A stretch of DNA of 64,000 nt. It comes from Fen-1298 sp963833465. GTDB taxonomy: Bacteria > Bacteroidota > Ignavibacteria > UBA10030. Positions 55,835 through 64,000 of the stretch are shown in pieces. Positions within the stretch are counted from its first letter, which is position 1. The number at the start of each line of letters is the position of its first letter. Under the pieces are notes generated by a model that made no database searches, was not told where the DNA came from, and saw nothing but the letters and a program-made list of their open reading frames with translations. Both the position numbers and the translations under genes were made by a program. The DNA is taken from assembly GCA_963833465.1 (NCBI GenBank), contig CAWHXW010000004.1, forward strand, positions 186,001 through 250,000, given 5' to 3'.

Positions 55835-58009
55835 TTATTGAACTGTTATTGAACCATTGTTCGTAATTGTACCGCTGTTAGTTAATGGGCCACCAGCAAC
55901 TGTAACACTTGAGCCGCTTCCAAGTGTAAGACCTGCACCAGTTGAATTGTTATTTATGATACCGCCAGCTTGGACATTAAGAACAGCGGAGGAACTAGCA
56001 GCCAGCGTCAAACCACCCGAGGCTCCATTATCAATCAACACAGAATTTGCAAGTGCAGTCGTCGCCGTAGGTATTGTGACTGCATAAGCTGATGCAATTT
56101 CTATATCGTCATTTGAAGTAGGAATTGAATTAGCACTCCATGTGCCGGCAGTACTCCACGGACCTATTGCTACAGAAATAAATGACCAGAAGCGATCGTC
56201 CAGAGCAAGCCCAACTCCGCTCGTTAAGTTTGCAGCCGCTATGCTTGGCAAAGAAGTATAACCAAAACCTCCGCCTGCGGCACTTCGTGTATATGCTCCA
56301 CCTTTAAGTGTATCGGCTTTGACAAGTGCAGTTTGGAAATCTCTGAGCCGTGACTCGGTCGCGCCGACAATTTCGCTGCTTAAATACGCAAGTTGAAGAG
56401 TGGCATTAAAACTGGCACCTGTGTAGGTTGGCACATAATTTCGGTTGATTGTATGTCCACTCACATAGCCAATAGTCGGATTTGTCAATGGCTGAGAAAG
56501 CATTGTAAATGATGATAAAGACCCGAGCGTAGTGACATTAATACTTGTAGAAGCATTATTCAATGTATATGCACCAGTTGCTGAAATTGTACGAGTGACA
56601 GAACCGACGATTTCATTCGTTCCGCTTACTGTGCTACCTGCATTAGCAAACACAACTGCATTGGCAACTGTTAAATTGCTTGACAACGAAACATTGCCGC
56701 CAACATTAAGAGCAAAGGCGCCAGTTACGTTTGTCACACTGCTTGCATCTAAAGAAAGATTACTAGAAATAGTACGAGCCGCACCTAATGCCCATGACTT
56801 CGTACCAGAAGTAAGCGCTAAATTACCATAGGCGACATCAGCAATCCCTTGCCCTGCTGTCGAGCTGTTATATGTAACAGTCGAGCCGGAAGCAAAGTTG
56901 AGACCAGTGGCATTTAAGGATCCCGCAAATGAAGCGGTTCCCGTTCCAGTTAAAGTAAGTGCTGCAGTTCCTGAGTTAGCTACATTTCCATTAAATGTAA
57001 GTGCTGTTCCTGTCCCAGCTGTAATCGTACCGCTTGAAAATGTAACAGTATTGCCAAATGTAATGCCGCCGGCACCTGCTGTAATTGTGCCCGTGCCATG
57101 GTTAAGTGTATTACTAAAAGTAATAGCGCCTGCGCCACCGATATTACCTGCATTTGTTGCTGCATTCGTAAATGTCACACCACCTGCGCCGCCATTGATA
57201 CTACCGTTATTTCCATTAAGTGCTGTAATAGTTAACAATCCGTTTGTACCGGTATTCGATATTGCGCCTGTTCCTGTCGTTGTCGTTACTGCCGCAATAG
57301 TCTTTGCACCAGTTGCTGATAACGTAAGTGTCATTCCTGTTGCAACATTTGAGATTGTTGCAAATGAAGGAGTTGCCGATGAAACGGTCAGATTCTGATC
57401 AACGTTTAATGCACCGCCAGAATGTGAAAAAGCACCGGCTACACTTGCGGCCGCAAATGAGTTAATATCCTTTGTCGATGCGCCAGAAAGTGTTACGGGT
57501 CCTGAATATGCTAAACCAATTATTGTTTGGTTCTGTGCATTATTATCATCATATACAACTGTACTGTTAGTCGTTGTGCCAAGTGAACCAGCTGCGCCTA
57601 CCGATGATAATGAATCTATAGTCAATGTAGTGGTGCCAATCATATTTAGTACGCTTGAAGCAGCGACGTTAAAATTTTCACCTACTTCAGTCGAAACCAT
57701 CAATGCCGTAGGATAAGTAGAGTTGTTACTAATAATTAGCGAATCAAAATTAATAGCAGCTTTGCCAGCCGTTCCAATTGTATCTTTTGCTGTAGTACTG
57801 CCCATCGTTACGATACCATGTATAGTCGCTGCAGCGGCGTTGCTATCTATAATATTGGTTTTAATAGTGTAAGTTCCGATTCCTTTAAAAACCGGTGTGC
57901 CGTTTGTGCTGATAATAAGTTGTCCAAAAGTCGTTGCAGTTACCAGCATGGCTATAAGCAGCAGGTAAAAACCTCTGCCTGCTAATGTGTTAAAAATTGA
58001 AGATTTCAT
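55835..58009 (-). CDS. Secreted beta-helix-like surface protein, paralogue B
   Basis: A secreted repetitive protein of 724 residues from ATG 58009, which has AAAGGAG seven bases upstream and begins a signal peptide (FYLLLIAMLVTATTFG, cut before QL). The frame is open a further 81 codons upstream, starting almost directly at the previous stop. The body is extremely rich in G, T, N, A and S with beta-helix-like repeats (ITFSNTLNHGTGTITAGAGG). The C-terminal part matches the 52926-54617 protein: LQLAYLSSEIVGATESRL, DFQTALVKADTLKGG, FGYTSLPSIAAANL, LALDDRF, WSTAGTWSANSIPTSNDD and the final TNSGTITNNGSITVQ. No T9SS tail is seen. Confidence 0.78.
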   Translation of the reverse strand: MKSSIFNTLAGRGFYLLLIAMLVTATTFGQLIISTNGTPVFKGIGTYTIKTNIIDSNAAAATIHGIVTMGSTTAKDTIGTAGKAAINFDSLIISNNSTYPTALMVSTEVGENFNVAASSVLNMIGTTTLTIDSLSSVGAAGSLGTTTNSTVVYDDNNAQNQTIIGLAYSGPVTLSGASTKDINSFAAASVAGAFSHSGGALNVDQNLTVSSATPSFATISNVATGMTLTLSATGAKTIAAVTTTTGTGAISNTGTNGLLTITALNGNNGSINGGAGGVTFTNAATNAGNIGGAGAITFSNTLNHGTGTITAGAGGITFGNTVTFSSGTITAGTGTALTFNGNVANSGTAALTLTGTGTASFAGSLNATGLNFASGSTVTYNSSTAGQGIADVAYGNLALTSGTKSWALGAARTISSNLSLDASSVTNVTGAFALNVGGNVSLSSNLTVANAVVFANAGSTVSGTNEIVGSVTRTISATGAYTLNNASTSINVTTLGSLSSFTMLSQPLTNPTIGYVSGHTINRNYVPTYTGASFNATLQLAYLSSEIVGATESRLRDFQTALVKADTLKGGAYTRSAAGGGFGYTSLPSIAAANLTSGVGLALDDRFWSFISVAIGPWSTAGTWSANSIPTSNDDIEIASAYAVTIPTATTALANSVLIDNGASGGLTLAASSSAVLNVQAGGIINNNSTGAGLTLGSGSSVTVAGGPLTNSGTITNNGSITVQ

Positions 58010-58229
58010 GATATTGCTCCTTTGTATAATATGCGTTGTTAAATTTTTTGTTATTTTTTTTACTATTGTTTCTTTTTGATTATTCCTGCTCAGAGAATAA
58101 TCATTACTTATTGAAAAAATGCCATCCTGCATCAAGGCGGATTTGAAAGATTGTTCTTCATATATATCTCCTTTCATATTTGTGATATGTGAATTGTTTT
58201 TTGTTGTGTTTTTACTTATAAATTTCATT

Positions 58230-59675
58230 TTAGTTGCCAATATTAAATGCACCGTTATTAGTAATAGTACCTGCGTTAGTCATGCTGCCATTGACCTGCA
58301 ACGTTATTGAATTATTTATTGTTATCGACGCGCCAGCACTGACAGTCATATTTCCAGTTGCTGTTACAGAACTCGTTGCAAATGTTTTCACACCTGTACC
58401 AGAGAATAAGAAGCTGCCATAGTTGGTACCTGCTGCAACATTGCCTGTCGTCGAACCATAAAATTCTGTCATGCCTGTACCGGCTACATATGCATTACCT
58501 GCTTGCCATTTTATTTTTCCGGAATTGCTTGAACCTGCACCTGGTGTAGTAATATTGAATCCTTGCATATCAAGCGTATTGTTTGAGTTTATAAGAAGAT
58601 TCCCAGAGAGTGTAAGTGAACCAGTTGCTTTTTTATAATTTGCAGTCGTTGTGTCGGTTGCGTTCGTTATTGTCAGGTTATTGTATGTTGTTCCAATGAC
58701 ATTTTGTGCAATCGAATTATTATAAATAACCGTCCCGCCGGTTAATGAATATGTATTCTGAGTAAAGGAACCGCCGACATTCATAGTTCCACCTGTAGTC
58801 TGACTTACAATGCCGGTTCCTGTCAGGTTGTTTGCGAACGTAATTGCACCGGTTGATGTATTCGTGATAGTTCCATTACTGACTGCAGCATTAGTAAATG
58901 TAATTGAGCCAGTTCCGGACTGATTGATTGTTCCTGCGTTGCTGATCAGGCGTGAAATTGCGCTCGCACCGGATCCGAATTGGATTGTCCCACCGGTGAC
59001 AATTAGAGAATCAATTGTTGCTTTACCGTTGACATTTAGATTCGAGCCAACAGTCAAACCCCAGCCGGAATGAACGAGAGAATCTACGGTGATCGCACCG
59101 CCGAAAGTTTTCTTTGAAGTATTCAGAAGTAAAATCTTTCCGGAAAAAGTTCCAGGCATAATGGTTTGAGTTATACCGTCACCGCGAGTATATTCAAGAA
59201 TTGAACTTGAATTCGTTGTAATCGTGCCAGAATTTCCAGAAAACTGTTGTATAACAAGAGTATCGCCGGAGATATTTAATGTCGCTCCAGAAGCAACATT
59301 AAGAGAATCTACTACCGTAACAGTAACCAGAGCAGATTTTGTGCCGGTCCCTCTCAGGCTCAGCGAATCGAACTGTAATCCTCCTGCAGAAACACTGCCG
59401 ATAGCTTCATTTGTTGTACTATTAAAAATGACTTTTCCATGAATTGCAGTTGTGGATGTGACACCGCTGTTTATGATGCTATCTTTAACTGTGATCGTTC
59501 CGGTGCCGCTGAATGATGCACCGCTTTGAATAACCAGATCATGTGTCTGTGCAAAAATATTGGAGACAGACAACATCATTACCAATATTATGCTAAACAG
59601 AATGCTGTTATTTCGTCCTGGTCTTTTCACAGGAGAAGTATTCAATAACTCAATATGTTTTTTGAAAAAGTTCAA
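58230..59675 (-). CDS. Secreted beta-helix-like surface protein C
   Basis: A 481-residue secreted protein with an N-region KKHIELLNTSPVKRPGRNN, hydrophobic core (ILFSIILVMMLSVSNIFA) and cleavage before QTHD. The rest is N/T/G/S-rich with repeats such as AINFSGTI-type and ITFTNAAVSNGTITNTSTGA, typical of parallel beta-helix adhesins. It ends in TNAGTITNNGAFNIGN, similar to the ends of its neighbours. The start is TTG 59675, one base after the stop of the 59677 gene, so translation is probably coupled. There is no T9SS tail. Confidence 0.75.
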   Translation of the reverse strand: MNFFKKHIELLNTSPVKRPGRNNSILFSIILVMMLSVSNIFAQTHDLVIQSGASFSGTGTITVKDSIINSGVTSTTAIHGKVIFNSTTNEAIGSVSAGGLQFDSLSLRGTGTKSALVTVTVVDSLNVASGATLNISGDTLVIQQFSGNSGTITTNSSSILEYTRGDGITQTIMPGTFSGKILLLNTSKKTFGGAITVDSLVHSGWGLTVGSNLNVNGKATIDSLIVTGGTIQFGSGASAISRLISNAGTINQSGTGSITFTNAAVSNGTITNTSTGAITFANNLTGTGIVSQTTGGTMNVGGSFTQNTYSLTGGTVIYNNSIAQNVIGTTYNNLTITNATDTTTANYKKATGSLTLSGNLLINSNNTLDMQGFNITTPGAGSSNSGKIKWQAGNAYVAGTGMTEFYGSTTGNVAAGTNYGSFLFSGTGVKTFATSSVTATGNMTVSAGASITINNSITLQVNGSMTNAGTITNNGAFNIGN

Positions 59676-59676
59676 C

Positions 59677-62600
59677 TTAATTTGAAATCAATAAATTTCC
59701 GTAATTTGTCAATGCACCTGCCAAATAGGTTCGACCTTGTACCTGTACGATAACGCTTGAGTTAATCGAGAGATTAGAACCAAAATTGATAATTAGATTA
59801 TTATTGACGATAGAACTGCCTGCTGCCGTTTTAATCCCTACACCAGTCAAAGTCAAGTTACAATATGTTGCCGGATTGATCGTCTGTGCAATTGTTCCGT
59901 CATAGATTATAGTGTTCGGACAAGTAGATGCAATGAGTGTTCCGGTAATCAGCAATGGACCATTTATTGTTAATGTTGACCCTGCTTGATTATTGAATGA
60001 AGAGTTCACAGCAGATCCTGTTACAGAATCAATTGCGACTGTACCGTTATTATAGAGCGTATCACCTGATAAGATAGAAACTTTTTTTAATGTCAAGTTT
60101 GCTGTTGATGCAATGGTTTTACTACTGCCTGCAATTTCCAATATACTCGTTCCCGTCATTGATCCTGATCCATAGATGGTGTCATTCGCTGTAGTTAAAC
60201 TGATTTTCCCCTGGCCAGACCAATAACCGTTGAAAATAAAATTACCAGTGATGGTCAATGTATTTGTGCTATCGAAGAATGTTCCTCCGCTATTCAAAAC
60301 TAATTTTGCAATAGATACAGTAGCAGGATTTAACTTTACGACTATTGAATTATTGATTACAACTGTGTCGCTTTGTCCTGGTACTCGGCCGATATCCCAA
60401 ATTGAGGCAGTACTCCATAATCCGCTTTGTATCGCGGTTATTAATGCTTTAAGACCTGTTGCACCAATCGCAAAAATGTTACTATTAAAACTTGCTGGTG
60501 TGGGGGTAGCAACTGTTCCTGAATCCTGATTAAAATCAGTAACAGACCCTCCATCCGAATTCCAGTATCCGAGAGTTGGTGTATTCCATTGAGTAACATT
60601 TGATTGTATGCGCTCCGACACTAATCCGCTCATACCAGTATACTTATCATAGCTCAGAACAACATTAGCATTTCCACCCGTCGGTGCTGCAATATTCCAA
60701 TATTCATTTGAGAAAACTAAATTTAATGGAGCAACAAAATTTGCAGTGTTATAGCCGTCATTCGACGGATTTTTATCAACAAATTGTACTGTCCAAATCT
60801 GGGTTCCTGCAGGTGCCGTAACATTCACTGAAACATAACCATATCGATTTCTTGATGAAGAATTTGCATCTCCGACAGGGAACGTGAAAGATGAATTGTT
60901 GCTCATTTTCTTCCTAAGCGGCCCGTTCACAAATGAATTGATGCTTCCACCTGCGACTGCATTCGTACCGGTATTATTAATAGTCAGATTGTTGCTGCTA
61001 CTTGTGTTAATATTCCCAGAGGTTAGAATAAGTTGATTGTTAACATCGACATTTCCTGTATTTAATGTAAGTCCTGCAGTATTGTTTATAGCAAGATTAT
61101 TGAACACCTCTTTCATAGAACTATTAGCCATTACTATACTTTGCGCTGTTGAACCATTAAAATACACAGTTCCTGTTCCTGCATTAAAACCGGCTGCAGT
61201 TGTGTTTTGATCAATCCAATTACCAAGTATAATGAGATCTTTATTATTCTGGGTGTTGTCTAATATACTGCTCGGTGAAAAAATCAAATTGCCGTTTATC
61301 TGCATATTGACACCATTTATATACTTGGTGCCAGTACCGGATAAAATTACATTTTGAAATGGTTTATATATGTCACCAAGACCTGAAGGTAATGTGCCAT
61401 TAGTACTACCGTAAAATTCTATAGTGCTTGCTGTATTAGCAAAGAACGCATCAAATGACCCGCCGGGGAATACGAACGACCCGTTGCTCGTACCTAAGAG
61501 CCTTATTTTTCCTGCACCTGATACATGTCCAATATTATGAAATGTCGTATTTTTAGCATCAAGCACTCCATTGATCACTACAGAGGCGGCATAGGCACCA
61601 TTAGCACTGAGTGCAATAGAATCGCTTGATCTTATGATGACCGGATTTCCATTTGGAATACTCGTAGTATCCCAAACAGTTGTGTCATTCCAATTTCCTG
61701 ATTTTTTACTGGTAAAGAGACGCAAGGAATTGAACTGATCTCCTATTGTGTATCCGCCATCGAGAAGAGAATCACTAACGAATGAAAATGTAGGACAACT
61801 TATTGTTCCTGAAACTTTTGTCCACTGTGAAGAATTATCACATCGTTCTATATTTGCGGGATTTCCAACTGTGTCATCAGGAATGTAAGTAAATGTGACT
61901 GAATCCAAATAAGACGAAATAAATCCTGCTGAAACTACATTCCAATAGTAATTCAGATAATTTTTATATAATGCTGGATTAATTGACGGATGAAGTTGGT
62001 CCACAGTAACAACTTTAATTGTCGCACCTACATTATTGTTCGATTTAAAATTATATGAACACGGAGTATATTTTCCGTTGTCTCCAACTGGAAAAGTAAA
62101 TGAACCGGCACCTGCAGGAAAAGTTTTTTTAACTCCTTCATCACTTAATACACCATTTAATAAAATCAAGTTCGTTGCATTGAGACTTCCGGAAATAAAA
62201 GCATTCGAACCTAAAGTCAATAGATAATTATCAATGTATAAATATCCGTTTGTGAGTTTGATCTGGCCATTAATTGTAGAATTATCGGTCATATTAACGC
62301 CATTACCACCATTGTTGATTTGAATATTGCCAAAAATTCCATATCCGCTGCCTGTAATTCCCTGGTTGACTGTCCCAATAAAAACCATTCCACCTTTAGT
62401 AGTATCAGGACTGACATGAACTGCATTGTTATTTACATTACCAAATAAATATATTGAGTTGCTGCTGTCCACGAGCGTGCCGGATGTTAATGTTAAATCA
62501 CCGTGGATGGCAATGTTGCATACGGTATTGCTCAAATACAATGTATGTCCCGCAGCTGTAGCAACTTCTAAATTGGCAAAGTTAGTTATATTGGAAGTTG

Positions 62601-64000
62601 TTCCGGCGACTATTTGATCACTAGTACCTATGAATGCAGTACTCTGTCCAGCCGTCACTGCCTGGAAACCACCGACATTTAAACTATTTGATGCAGTAGA
62701 AGTATTTTTATTTGTAAAGTTGCCGCCGATTGTAACATTAAGTCCATTAGCGCTATAATATCCCGATGGACCACCGATAGTCAAACTTCCGAGGAGAGTT
62801 AATTCATAAACCTGCTGAATTGCCGAGGCGTTTGAACTTGCTTCGAGTGTAATGTTTCCAATTGAACAGGAAGATTTAAATCTGAAAACATTAGAAGTCG
62901 TGACAGATTGTGAATACCCAAACCAAATAGTGCCGCCTGTGACATTTTCAACGTCGGGTTCTAAATACAAATCAAAAGGAGAAGTCGTATGTATGGCATT
63001 TGCAATTAATAAATAACCACCGCTCATAACAAATTTACTTCCGCCATTTAGTACTTCAAACACAGCTCTTGTAGAATCTGCACTTTTTCCGCCTATTTCA
63101 ACATTTCCACCTGTTTGAGTATAATTCAATGATCCTGCTGTATTTGCAGATCCGCGTCTGATCTGTGAATAAACACGGAGAAGTCCAGCTCCTGAAACAA
63201 TAATCTCAGGCGTACCAGCCGGAGCATAAATAATATTATATGAGCTGGATATACCTGAATTAAAACTTGGACCTACAATAACGGATCCTCCCTGGACTTC
63301 TAATCTTCCGTTAAGAGATAGATCTGCCGAAGTTGTACTTGTCGTTAAGTAAAAATTACCTCCATTAGCTGAAAGACATCCCGTTGTAGGAATTGTAAAG
63401 CCGGCCGTAGATAGTACTATCGTAACCCATGAAGTTAGACGGAAGGTTCCGTTTTGCAATGAAAGCCCCCCTCCGCCCATCGTGAATCCTGTTGGATCGA
63501 TCGTCACTTCCACAATGGAATCGCGTGTGGTCCCTTTATTTACTGTAAAGCCATAGAAACGTGACAATGCCGGAGTCGAGGTGCTGGAGAGAGTTTTACT
63601 CGATGTACCAGAGAAAATCAGCGCACATTTATATGTGTCGAGCAGACCCGGATCCAGATCGAGAGTTCCGTTATTTACAACATTTCCTTTAACCGTCAAT
63701 GTATTGGCTACGACATTTCCTCCGTTCCAAACTTGCAAAGTTCCGCCAGTTGCAATAATCAAATCACTATCAGCAACGAGATTTTGTGCTACTGTGTTTG
63801 TGTATTGCAGGATACCGTATTTATTAATATTAATTACCCCTTTGACCTCCACAGTTCTCGATGTTGATCCACTATCTAATTGCGCAATACAATTTGATGT
63901 GCCGCCGACGATTGTATCCCCAATTATCAAATTATTATATATGGTCAAGTTTGAATCGGGCAATGTAATCGTCGAATTACTGTTTGGTGCTATTATAAGA
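59677..64000 (-). CDS. Very large secreted beta-helix-like surface protein, N-terminus beyond the window
   Basis: The frame is open to the right edge (IAPNSNSTITLPDSNLTIYN), so the gene starts outside the window; at least 1440 residues are visible. It is made of repeated beta-helix-like stretches. Two SFTFPVGD segments (SGSFTFPVGDNGKY-like and SSFTFPVGDANSSSRN) resemble domains seen in Bacteroidota surface proteins. Two W-x-W modules occur: WNDTTVWDTTSIPNGNPVII and WSTASIWDIGRVPGQSDTVV. It ends ALTNYGNLLISN, like its neighbours. The function is probably adhesion or surface structure. It is first in a tight three-gene run with 58230-59675 and 55835-58009. Confidence 0.78.
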   Translation of the reverse strand, partial: LIIAPNSNSTITLPDSNLTIYNNLIIGDTIVGGTSNCIAQLDSGSTSRTVEVKGVININKYGILQYTNTVAQNLVADSDLIIATGGTLQVWNGGNVVANTLTVKGNVVNNGTLDLDPGLLDTYKCALIFSGTSSKTLSSTSTPALSRFYGFTVNKGTTRDSIVEVTIDPTGFTMGGGGLSLQNGTFRLTSWVTIVLSTAGFTIPTTGCLSANGGNFYLTTSTTSADLSLNGRLEVQGGSVIVGPSFNSGISSSYNIIYAPAGTPEIIVSGAGLLRVYSQIRRGSANTAGSLNYTQTGGNVEIGGKSADSTRAVFEVLNGGSKFVMSGGYLLIANAIHTTSPFDLYLEPDVENVTGGTIWFGYSQSVTTSNVFRFKSSCSIGNITLEASSNASAIQQVYELTLLGSLTIGGPSGYYSANGLNVTIGGNFTNKNTSTASNSLNVGGFQAVTAGQSTAFIGTSDQIVAGTTSNITNFANLEVATAAGHTLYLSNTVCNIAIHGDLTLTSGTLVDSSNSIYLFGNVNNNAVHVSPDTTKGGMVFIGTVNQGITGSGYGIFGNIQINNGGNGVNMTDNSTINGQIKLTNGYLYIDNYLLTLGSNAFISGSLNATNLILLNGVLSDEGVKKTFPAGAGSFTFPVGDNGKYTPCSYNFKSNNNVGATIKVVTVDQLHPSINPALYKNYLNYYWNVVSAGFISSYLDSVTFTYIPDDTVGNPANIERCDNSSQWTKVSGTISCPTFSFVSDSLLDGGYTIGDQFNSLRLFTSKKSGNWNDTTVWDTTSIPNGNPVIIRSSDSIALSANGAYAASVVINGVLDAKNTTFHNIGHVSGAGKIRLLGTSNGSFVFPGGSFDAFFANTASTIEFYGSTNGTLPSGLGDIYKPFQNVILSGTGTKYINGVNMQINGNLIFSPSSILDNTQNNKDLIILGNWIDQNTTAAGFNAGTGTVYFNGSTAQSIVMANSSMKEVFNNLAINNTAGLTLNTGNVDVNNQLILTSGNINTSSSNNLTINNTGTNAVAGGSINSFVNGPLRKKMSNNSSFTFPVGDANSSSRNRYGYVSVNVTAPAGTQIWTVQFVDKNPSNDGYNTANFVAPLNLVFSNEYWNIAAPTGGNANVVLSYDKYTGMSGLVSERIQSNVTQWNTPTLGYWNSDGGSVTDFNQDSGTVATPTPASFNSNIFAIGATGLKALITAIQSGLWSTASIWDIGRVPGQSDTVVINNSIVVKLNPATVSIAKLVLNSGGTFFDSTNTLTITGNFIFNGYWSGQGKISLTTANDTIYGSGSMTGTSILEIAGSSKTIASTANLTLKKVSILSGDTLYNNGTVAIDSVTGSAVNSSFNNQAGSTLTINGPLLITGTLIASTCPNTIIYDGTIAQTINPATYCNLTLTGVGIKTAAGSSIVNNNLIINFGSNLSINSSVIVQVQGRTYLAGALTNYGNLLISN

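Noticed and set aside
56898..57398. Plus-strand 166-codon frame rich in V, P and A opposite the 55835 surface protein
   Set aside because: It is the mirror of a G/T/N/A-rich repetitive gene; such shadow frames are expected from codon bias and it lacks start signals.
55835..64000. CRISPR-like or tandem DNA repeats in the surface protein genes
   Set aside because: The repetition is at protein level (short G/T/N-rich strands); no regular identical repeats with spacers are present.

Overview
The window looks like chromosomal DNA of a Bacteroidota/Chlorobiota-group bacterium, most likely an Ignavibacteria-type lineage (inference). Secreted proteins end in type IX secretion (T9SS) type A tails with the NYPNPFNP signature. 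There are many large beta-helix surface proteins and a compact bacterial SRP RNA. The promoters I could find have E. coli-like -35/-10 boxes with 17-bp spacers. Almost every gene lies on the minus strand; the exceptions are the pdhB/pdhC end at the left edge, mazG, the transposase and the XRE/J-domain pair.

Layout. 1-1.3 kb: end of pyruvate dehydrogenase E1-beta and the E2 gene. 1.4-3.8 kb: a lytic transglycosylase with four LysM domains. 4.0-8.6 kb: a T9SS surface protein broken by a one-base frameshift. 8.8-14.0 kb: four paralogous exported repeat proteins, arranged as a duplicated two-gene unit with mosaic, partly identical segments. 14.3-24.7 kb: a housekeeping run (holA, cyclophilin, uppP, flippase-like, lolA, ftsK, comB, gcvT, rng). 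25.0-25.4 kb: SRP RNA, a degenerate tRNA-like copy and tRNA-Ala(CGC). 25.5-27.7 kb: mazG and phoH.

27.8-37.3 kb is an L-arabinose utilisation operon: mutarotase, sodium/solute symporter, ribulokinase, GH127 beta-L-arabinofuranosidase, ribulose-5-phosphate 4-epimerase, a fucose/arabinose-type isomerase and a HAD hydrolase. The enzymes would release, import and convert L-arabinose to D-xylulose-5-phosphate. Three of the seven genes are damaged: three single-G insertions and one in-frame TAG. A 1.26-kb insertion sequence sits directly upstream of the operon. This is either real decay or sequencing error. 38.8-40.3 kb is an orphan XRE regulator plus J-domain protein. 40.5-44.2 kb holds a small membrane protein, deoxynucleoside kinase, folK, folB, gltX and two tRNA-Ser genes. 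44.3-46.2 kb is a homocysteine methyltransferase/MTHFR fusion.

46.5-64 kb is a cell-surface region: a lipoprotein, a T9SS Ig-repeat/dockerin-like protein, an unknown protein and four large beta-helix-like secreted proteins without a T9SS tail. Two of these are tandem paralogues that share flanking sequence and a C-terminal module. The spacers here are long and contain strong RNA structures, including a pseudoknot-capable element at 51.8 kb.
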